64,000 nucleotides of DNA, taken from the NCBI GenBank assembly GCA_964019165.1, contig OZ025268.1, positions 17,338,352 to 17,402,351 on the forward strand, given 5' to 3'. The notes beneath the pieces are model-generated. The model worked only from the letters and a program-made list of their open reading frames with translations. It was not told the DNA's origin and did no database searches. This DNA comes from Mastigias papua. Its lineage: Eukaryota > Cnidaria > Scyphozoa > Rhizostomeae > Mastigiidae. The position numbers and the translations under genes were made by a program. Shown here one piece after another: positions 1 through 64,000 of the stretch (positions are counted from its first letter, which is position 1; every line of letters begins with the position of its first letter).

Positions 1-1282
1 CTTTCTGAATGGACTGACATAAATGAGGGTACACTTTTTTATCCGAAGCTCTCAATATCGATCATCCTCTACAATAAACCTACTACTCTACCATTTAGTC
101 CACATCTTTCTACCTGAAGTCGCTCTAGCTATCAGGGTATATACTTCTAACTAGGCGTCGCTCTATTAATTCTTAACCAATACGCCCCTTTTCTCGATGA
201 AACCGTAAAAACGCCAGCTTTCTCCAAATAATGTAGGGTCCAATATATTATGGTATCTCTCGAGAACTTCATCTCACACATCAAATTGATCTATTGTACC
301 CTTTCACTGCATAACAGGAACAGGTATCATTCCTCTTCATGAGCTTACACACGGAAATCGCCATCCCGACAAGCCTACCCAGCTTTCTCATAATTTCCAA
401 TGTTACTCTTTAAGCATTGACATTTATTGTAATCCAGTAAATACTTCTTTCATTCATACTTAAATTGGTTGACTAACCTTACCAATACAACAAAATGATT
501 CGGTCGCACAAATTCCAATAACTTATTGTCATCCCACCTTAAAAAAGGCCGACCGCATTTTCACGTAAATTTGCCATGAAAAAAGGTTAAGATTGATAAG
601 CCAAGTTCCGTAGCTATCTCTCGCAGATCCTGCCAGACCGGGCTGACTCTGAAGTCACGCAATTGTAAATCTGATATACATTGCAAGTGACGTTCTGCTA
701 AGTGTGGTGTCCGAAAGGCCACACAGCTTGGCCAAACAGACTGGTTCGCCTCCAATTACAAATGTCTGGATATCATCTTTTATCAAGCTCTCTGTTCACA
801 AAATTGCATTAGCGGTTTTTCTATTCCAGTAATCCCTGGAAGTCGTAATTAAGGACCAGTTTAAAAAGAGTTCAAAACAAAAACCATTTCCTAGTAGCAC
901 CAAGCTATTCTTTCTTGAAATATTGCGTAGAATTACGGAGCATTCCAAATCAGAGCTCCTAGCAGCACAAATCGACTCTGAGTTTAGCTACGCAAGATTT
1001 TGGACCGAAAAAACCTTGAACGAAGAGTAAATATAACTTGAAAAACAATTGTGATTCAATTTGCATTTTGTGACGTGATGCTAGGTTTAAACTCCCTTGA
1101 AAGTAATCCTTTCTGGTACTTAGATTACAAAGTAACTTGCAGTATAGACATTTATTTCAATACGAACAAAACAGCATATTACGAATTGGTTCAATATATG
1201 ACATGCTTTTCTGGATTCACATGAATGGAATATATATTTACAGGGCAACAAACTGACTTAGGTGCTAATCGACGTAGCTCAC
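1..1282. other. Left edge, mostly unexplained
   Basis: Should hold downstream intron or exons of the synaptotagmin-like gene. Apart from the weak peptide at 561-710 I could not recognise the remaining C2B strands. A TACACTTTTTTAT stretch near 29 loosely resembles the end of the TA-flanked MITE at 4891. Confidence 0.4.
561..710 (-). other. Unassigned open frame with death-domain-like peptide
   Basis: A minus-strand frame reads LQLRDFRVSPVW then QDLREIATELGLS, which recalls the first helices of invertebrate death domains (W-x-x-L-x-x-x-LGLS). A possible acceptor (ATATCAG) lies just upstream and would leave two bases, phase-compatible with the donor at 1283. No good donor or rest of the domain is seen. 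It could be a real exon of the neighbouring gene, a transposon remnant, or chance. Confidence 0.2.
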
Positions 1283-12741
<11,459 letters not shown>

Positions 12742-14999
12742 TTTGTATTGCCACTAAATAACCTTCCAACTATTGAGCTTTCTCGTCTTTCCCTTTTCGG
12801 GCCAAGCGCAAGTGGCCTAAACAGACTGAGGCTATGATTGTGAGCCTTTCGCGAAATTTATTGCCAGCTTGCAGACATTTTATGCTGTGAGAATGTACGT
12901 TCATCCAAATCTAGCAAACATGCAGGATAAAACGAATCCGTGCGCCTGCAAAAACTGCTAGATTATAACACATCACAACCCGTCAATTGGTTTCTGCGAA
13001 CCTCCTCATGGTAGAAACAATGCCATACCTTTTCAAAGAGGACGCAATTTTCAGTACAAAAGTACCAAACAATGGCTAGTTGCCATAGCCGGTAAGACCA
13101 TAAAGAAGGCACAAAACAAATGACAAAAAACATTCCGTGAACACTTTGCAATTATCTACTATTGACTCCACATCGTCTCTACAGAAACTCAAGCAGTCGA
13201 AGCTCCGTTATGATTATTAATATTCACCTCAGTTAAAACAGCCAAGACATAAAGGAGTTCCAATAAACTATTGCCAAGACATTAAAAGTACGCTTGTTCA
13301 TGACAAACCTCCTAAGCCTCCATACAAAAAAATGACCTGCCATGCAACAACTCGCAAATTAAAGTTTGTCAAGGGTACGATAAACTATTAAGCGCTAGTG
13401 ATGAAACTATAGACCATGATTGAAGAACAGTAAAAGGTTTGTGAACCTTGTTCTATTTTATACTCTAGATATCTTTAGTGAGTATGTGTTACAAATTCTG
13501 TGTGTGAGTTTTTAACATGGTCCCCTGGAAAACATATTCTGAGGAGTCAGTCATTTATAACTCTGGGTAACGGGGCGGGCTAGAATTGGGGAGAGTATGA
13601 AAACTTGTCCAAAGACACTTCGGGGGAATGAAGCTTTGTGGAGAATTTATGGGGAGAATGAAATCCTTTAACGACAAAATCTGAAGAAAATCAGCTTAAT
13701 GATTTGCAGAAGTCTATTGATCACTGTATTTATACGTATTTAGTTGCCAGAGTTCCTCCAATAGCAATTTTTCTCTGATTTAAGTTCTCTGTAGTATACT
13801 GTTATTGTGGTGCTCCTATTACCATTCATCACAGCTGATTGTTCAAATGAAGTTTCAAGCATAAATCAACTTATGCAAAGAAATCTCACTAAGAATGGTA
13901 TTAACAATATTTTGCCAAAAAACTTTTCTTGCAATGTTTCCCAGGAAGTAATCTTGCAGAACACATTTTTTATGGGTGATTATTTCAAGTAGATGAAAGT
14001 GCCAATTGCTACATTAAAAGTAGTAATGAAGAAATCTACCCTGAAATCCTTACATGGTAGATAACAACTGTGGTGTGAAACGTATTACTTATTTCTCAAT
14101 ACCATCTTATCAATATTATTCTCAATATTACTATATTCTCAATATGATTTTCTTCATATCCCATTATTTCTCAATGGGGTATGAAACTTTTTGGACACAA
14201 ATTGAAGGGGTATAAAACTTTTGACCATTTTGTAAATTCTAACTCGCCCCGATGCTTAGAGTTATAAATGACTGACCCCTTAGTATCTGAGGGGCTACCA
14301 TATCTAAAGAATTAAAAAGGAAATGAAATGTTTTTAAGTAGAATTAGCAATAATAGTCAATATTTGTAGCATGGGATATCAGTTGCAAAATACTAAATGC
14401 GCTGTCGTTATACTTCCTCTATATTCTTGTTCTTATTGCAACAAACTCTCTCTCAGCTGCAGTACCCACTCATTAGCGAATTGGAATGATCTTAGGGTTC
14501 TATTAGCTACGATTTGGAACAAGTTGTGCACGAAATGAGCGGCGGAATCGCACTTTGCTATCCCTCCAAGTAATGTGGATAACATAATTTCGCACAACGG
14601 GACACATATTGATGCACCCAAGGGACAATCTGTTCCTTTTTTGGGACGTTCCTCATAAATTTAAATCCCCATATCACCAGCTAAGACATGGAATATGATG
14701 TTTTAAATATACTTATTGAAGGCAAGGCGAGTAGCGATATCATCCTTAAGTTCGGGCTTAGCTTTCTCTGCAGATAACGTTCCAGATAATAATGAGATGA
14801 CCATAAGCTTTTCACTGCTTAAGTGGCAGTTGCTGTGAGGCTCCATGCAACAGGGAACTATTTACAACTCATTGAATTCAAAGTGTACAAAGCCAAACAC
14901 AGTATTTGCAAAAGATTTGTTCATTTGTAGAGTATTCCGTGTTGCCAACGCTGTAGTGGCACCACACCCGATTCCAAACTCAACCTTGTGTGCTACGGA

Positions 15000-15271
15000 G
15001 CGGTCATTATTTATGGCCGGGGCGGGGACTGAAGAGAAAGAGTTATGTTCCCTTAAAAAAAATTTACCCCACCATTTGCTAAAGTCAAATTTTCCTTACC
15101 CCACGGAAGGAAAACAGTAAAGCAAGGGTACATTTATGCTTAAACATGGTACATGTTTTTACACACTTCCGTGGTTAAAGATTATTCTTCTACCCACCTT
15201 ACACAGCTTATTTTTTCAGTTACCCCACCATTTTATCTTCAGTCCCAACCCCGGTCATAAATAATGACCGC
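15000..15271. mobile_element. MITE with GCGGTCATTATTTATG ends
   Basis: 272 bp. Left end GCGGTCATTATTTATGGCCG, right end CGGTCATAAATAATGACCGC; the arms also share GGGACTGAAGA and TACCCCACC stretches. No open frame beyond chance. A related GGTCATAAGCGCGG...ATGACCGCACC stretch is at about 43688-43720. Confidence 0.75.
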
Positions 15272-15787
15272 GCCCTTACTTCAATTGTTGCTGCCGCTCT
15301 AAAGCATGTGTGTTTTATTTTGTACATGTTTTGCATCCTGAACATTCTGTCAGACAATCTATAGCCGTGATTCCTAAACAGGGGGCACTGCCTAGGGTAT
15401 CAGAGGGACCGCGAAGAATTTTAAGGGAACGAGAGAAGTTGTCATAGCTTGTATAACTCATTGTTTTATCATAACCTGTATTCATTCCTCAACGGGACCT
15501 TGATGCGAAAAAGTATGTTGAAAGGGGCCGACGAGTAAAATAACTTGGAAAGTTTGGGAGCCACTGATCCATAGGGTATGTAGTGGGATTAACTGTCACA
15601 GAAATGTAACAGCGTACCCGTATTCCCAATGTTTTGATTTTAAAAGATTCCATGAAGACTACGCATTGTCTTATTTTATAGGAAAGGGTTTTCTTCCAGT
15701 ACTGAAACTTGAGCATGATTTCAGAATGGTAAACTTTCTTAAGACTGTCTTTGCGAGAAAATTCGAACTACACAAACATAACAATAA

Positions 15788-15793
<6 letters not shown>

Positions 15794-15880
<87 letters not shown>
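15794..15880. repeat. (TA)n microsatellite
   Basis: About 43 TA units without interruption. No recognisable retroelement end on either side. Confidence 0.95.
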
Positions 15881-15882
<2 letters not shown>

Positions 15883-15961
15883 TTTTTATATTAAATCTAA
15901 TCATCGAATTAAACAGAAGAGAAGACAAGCTTGCGTGAAAATGGGAACTTCATGTGTGCTC

Positions 15962-16085
15962 AAATTTAACAAGTTTCTTGGGTCTCAAAATTGAGTACTA
16001 AACTGTCTCAGCTTTTTCAGCAACTGAACACAGCTTTCTTATAAAACCTCTTTCTTGTAAAAAGCGTCTTCTTACAATCGCCCGT
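15962..16085 (+). repeat. Repeat family A fragment (3' end)
   Basis: Contains TTGGGTCTCAAAATTGAGTA...CTCAGCTTTTTCAGCAACTG...CTTTCTTATAAAA, a diverged match to the right end of the copy at 49900-50229. Confidence 0.5.
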
Positions 16086-17034
16086 CAATATACCCATGTA
16101 AAATACATTGTACACACATCCTTTCCAAACAGCATGAAAGTATAAAAAAGTTTATATGTTACGATAATATAGAATAGGGACAAAATCGTTGGGACTTTTA
16201 TGGTTATCAAAGGTAGAACGAATATTTTAGAAATGTTTGAATGCCAAATGACGTCATGATCGATATTTAAAAGAAAGCAAGGAGAATGTTTGGTTTATAT
16301 GAAAACAGGTTTATACCGGTATATACTTCAAACATGAACACAAAAATAGAAGAGATCTATTGTGTCATTTCACAGGAGGAGACTTCGTAATGGCATAGGT
16401 TACTTTGGGAGTAAACTTGGGCTTCAGGAAGACTATCTTCCACAAAGGGCAAGCTTGCAACCGAGGGGTGGCTTGGGGGCAAAACACTCCATGGAATTCC
16501 AGACAATGATACCTTAGTTAGATTTTTAAAAATACAGCACTCGATCCTGTTTCTCATTTTTTTTCTATATTTGTCAGAGCATAGCCAAAATTATTTAATT
16601 CATTGTATGTTGGACCCCAGTAAAGGGCATACTGTGCTACAGGCCACTCACCTGATTGATATTCGATAAGCTCAAAGTAATGGCCACCCCCCCCCCTCCC
16701 AATGACAAAAATCATGCTGGGTACATTCCAGAAAGAGAGAGATTATTATTAGTATTTCTCTCTCCAGTTAAATGTTAGACAAGAAGAAGAACAATATCTA
16801 AGTATAGGCATAATTTAGAACTGAACATTCTCCTTAAAATTGGGGATGCTGGGTGTGGCCTTCAAAATTTTATTACCATGCCCCTTATTTTCATTCTTAA
16901 TGCGAACAATGCCATTATGCTATAAATCAAATAGAATGAATATTGATTAGCGATTGTTGTTGATTGAATATTGATTAGCGATTGTTAGTAAGATCGCAAC
17001 CAATATCTCAATCAAAGGACCTCAGTATCACTCC

Positions 17035-17215
17035 GGTATGAAAATCATATCGGATTGGGGTGTTCACACGATACCGTATACATTTCATACCGTATTTACA
17101 AGCGTATTAACATCATACCGTATTCATAATCGTCTTCGTGTAAACCGAAGGCCAATACGGTATGAAAGCATATCGGATTCAAATGAATCCAATACCGTGT
17201 AGAGTTGCGTGGTTC
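17035..17215. mobile_element. Inverted-repeat element with ATACCGTAT / ATATCGGATT motifs
   Basis: GGTATGAAAATCATATCGGATT near the left is mirrored by palindromic AATACGGTATGAAAGCATAT and GGATTCAAATGAATCCAATA on the right. A related compact palindrome (ATATCGGATT-6 nt-AATCCGATAT) stands at 30116-30141, also after a TTTACACGA motif. Confidence 0.5.
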
Positions 17216-19229
17216 TATCATTGGAGAGTTTTACTGTTTATCACTGCACAAATCCTTTTCATCACTGCACAGCTTGGCTATCACCGCACAACTTGGCTAT
17301 CACCGCACACCTAAGTTAGGTATGGGAAGAACAGCAATGGTCTACTTTCATTGCACTACTATTGACTGTCCTATCTCTAGTGGAAACAACTAAATTCTAT
17401 CTGGGATATTTTGAACTGTGCAGTACGTACTATTGAATTTTTAGAAATATGTGCCAACCAGAACTTGCCATGTGTCTAACAGTAATAATAACATGCTCTA
17501 CACGAGGGACAACGAATTACCACCTTAGGCCTTTGTTGATCAATGAAAACCTTTACAAAAACATGTTCAAATATAAACAACAATCTCATATGGCCTTCGA
17601 GTATATTGCTAGGTTTCTCAAAAAGTATCTACTGAGGTCATACCCTAAGAGCAACGGTGAGAAAGAGTCAAGTGAGAAATTCTACCTCCCTCTTACCCTT
17701 CGAAACCGAAGAGTAGAGGAATATGAGTTAGCGCGTCGGAGAAACATAGACATATAAGTAAATCTAGTTATATTACTACATTTCACGAAATTAATTACAA
17801 ATTTAGTACCCTAGAAATAACCACAAAAGCAGTTCTAGATAAAAGAATTTGTATCAAACAAATGTTGCATTATCTGTAGTAATTCCTGTCCAAAAGTATC
17901 ATAAATTTGCACTAGTATTTTGTATAAAGGCTAATCAAAGAATATTCAACAGGGAGTAAAGAGATTCAATATTACTGTAGGTGCTGCAGCAAATGCCCTA
18001 CTTGGGGAGATTTAAATCATTCCTGAGGAAAAGTAACAGAGGAAGGTCACAACTAGCGAAAAACAGGACTCAGCTATTAAGTCATCGAAAAAAGGCAGTG
18101 TAACAGGCGCTGAAAATGATTGTGCTAACTGCAACAAATGATCGTAAGACACAAGCCTCCGTCTGTAAAGTTTGCTTTGCCATATGGCCCATTGGTAACT
18201 AACAATATAACAGACAATCGTGAATGGGAGGGCAGAAACGCAAAAGCAAAGTTCCGACAAGAAGCCGGGGGTTAATTGCTAACTAAAGTTACAACACATT
18301 TTTTATAAGGAATCACTTTATAAGGAACCCACATGTAGAAAGTCAAGAAATCTAAGAAACTTTAACAACCAAGGACAAAATCCGTGACAAACTTTTCAAC
18401 TTCGAATGCTTTCATCACTGCAAACAATCGAGAATTTAGAAGCCCAATACGCAAATATTGCGTGTAATTCTTGTAGCAATTCGTTCATAAACTTTCTGTG
18501 TTCATAGCTCTGTCTTAATACTGAAAACCTAGTATATTGTCAGTACCACTAAATACGCAGTCAAAATAAAGGAACTAGGAAGGAACTTTTAGTTCTAAAC
18601 TGCGGTCGAAGTAGGTCCAAAAATAGAACTAGGCTGTATGCTCGGTTCCTTATAAAAAGCCGCGTAAGGCTGCTATATAAAGATGCAATACAAAACTACT
18701 ACAAAAAAAAAACGTTTTCAAGTTTCACAGACGTATTAAAAACGGTCATGCATGGATCGATCAAAATAAACAGCAACAGTCTAATGTGTATTGTATATTT
18801 TTGATTGGATAAATCCAAGAGAAACCCCAGATGTTCTATTAGAGATAAAGGTGGTACAAGCTATGTTGGGGTGTGAAGGAAACCAATGGATAGGATAGGA
18901 AATGTTGTTAGACGTAATTCATACCGTGATAAGGGAGTGTTTTCTCGCATTAACATAAGATACAATACCAAACAGAAACAACTTATACAGAACAATTTTT
19001 CACAAGACCAATTTTGAAAACAAAAATCAAAGAAACGACTCGAATACGATCAGAGATGAAGGCCTATCTTGCAAACATGACTCTAAAGTATGCAAACTGG
19101 AGGGAAGAATTCAATTTGGATGTGGAGTTGGGCAAATTCCAGGATTTACTACATGGCAATAGATACGTCCTAATATCACTTTCCTTTTATCTTGTAGAAA
19201 CCAGGTGTAATTCATTGTTCATCATCTCA

Positions 19230-63216
<43,987 letters not shown>

Positions 63217-64000
63217 CTAAAACGACATACAACGCAATGATAAAGGCTCATAGGGCTAAAGAAGCGATACAAATATCCCGCCTGAAGGCGCTAACGAAGA
63301 ACAGATATTGCAAATCGTTTGCAGTTAATGTAGGCAAATAATTCGACCAAAGTGGACTTCTGTTTCAAGGATCAAAATTTAACAATATTAAGAAGACACA
63401 AACAGTGCCCATATTTAATAGGAGTCTGAAATGGTTCGTGGAGTTACTGCTCCTATCTACCACTTACCAAAACCCAACAAGCATTTTGCATTTTCTTGAT
63501 GCCGTAAAAGTTCAATTATCGAAAACCTTTTGGTCGGATATTACTACTCTTTCTGAGATACTACCCGAAGAAGAACTTGATTTGTAAAATAGGAATATCA
63601 AATATATCTATAGAGAAACTTCTCTTACGATGAAGAGGAATGATTAAAGGTTAATAGAGCTAAAAACAGAGGTTAAGTTGGTCTATAGCTTGGCTGCCGA
63701 AGAGAAGGTGGAGGTATAGAATACAGCAGAAAAAACCAACCCATCTCCTTTCGTCCTCTTAATTCCTTTCATGGAATAGAGGGGTACCTATCTGTTGGGT
63801 AGAATCAGAGTTCACTGATTCGTAACTCGAAGCGCTCTCTCTCTTGAACACGGAAAAGCAACCAGACGTAAGGGTACGGACTTGCGGATGCCGAAAGTTA
63901 GAACGGAAAGTGGAAAAAGAGGGGTCTAATACAGCGGGACAAAGATATTTAACGACTTGTCACTTCATCTGAAAACGGAGAAGTATTACATTCATTTCAA
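63217..64000. other. Right edge, intron upstream of window exon 1
   Basis: No IQ or motor-domain exon could be recognised. A GTAAGT-type donor at 63462-63467 exists, but none of its three frames gives an IQ motif. Confidence 0.5.

Larger units (their letters stand above)
12742..19229. other. Spacer between the two genes
   Basis: Holds the 5' UTR and promoter of the synaptotagmin-like gene near 12742-13000 and the 3' UTR of the myosin-X-like gene near 19200, neither delimitable by eye. Also contains TIR elements (15000-15271, about 17035-17215), a TA array and a repeat-family A fragment. Open frames such as 17449-17757 (plus) show no recognisable domain. Confidence 0.5.

Noticed and set aside
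16681..16703. Poly-C run
   Set aside because: Simple homopolymer with no structural partner; may partly be a sequencing artefact.
17449..17757. 102-codon plus-strand frame
   Set aside because: No recognisable domain; its start shares sequence with a dispersed repeat (also near 30498-30540).
63468..63590. Candidate upstream IQ exon ending at a GTAAGT donor
   Set aside because: None of the three frames yields an IQ motif, and upstream stops are close; kept as intron.

Overview
This is eukaryotic, intron-rich, AT-rich DNA, most likely from an invertebrate animal. Two metazoan-type genes lie in tandem on the minus strand, in a landscape dense with microsatellites and small inverted-repeat transposons. 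I could not name the species. Neither gene is complete here.

The larger gene (19230-63216, minus) encodes the tail of a myosin-X (MYO10)-like filopodial motor. I reconstructed 37 consecutive exons from splice signals, protein resemblance and reading phase. Every junction is phase-compatible, and the exons add up to 3297 nt (1098 residues plus stop) with no internal stop. Domain order: end of the IQ neck, charged single-alpha-helix/coiled-coil segment, short acidic linker, first half of PH1, PH2 inserted inside PH1, second half of PH1, PH3, MyTH4, FERM, short C-terminal tail. The motor domain lies beyond position 64000.

The smaller gene (about 12741 down to 1283, continuing left) encodes a synaptotagmin-like protein: short N-terminus, one membrane segment with a Cys cluster, Lys-rich linker, C2A, and the start of C2B. 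Its start codon sits in an exon holding only 7 coding nt, followed by a 5.6 kb intron. C2A has lost several canonical calcium ligands. The interval 12742-19229 between the two genes shows no convincing gene.

Introns and spacers hold (TA)n, (CA)n, (GAT)n and pentanucleotide arrays, and a 53-bp minisatellite lying against a splice acceptor. They also hold a decayed LINE fragment and many MITE-like elements. Three of these show their insertion history directly: a hAT-type element with a 17-bp terminal repeat and a perfect 8-bp target duplication (53874-54158), a TA-flanked element nested in an older repeat (4891-5253), and a TTAA-flanked element inside a minisatellite (29292-29451). No CRISPR array, operon, tRNA or rRNA was seen.
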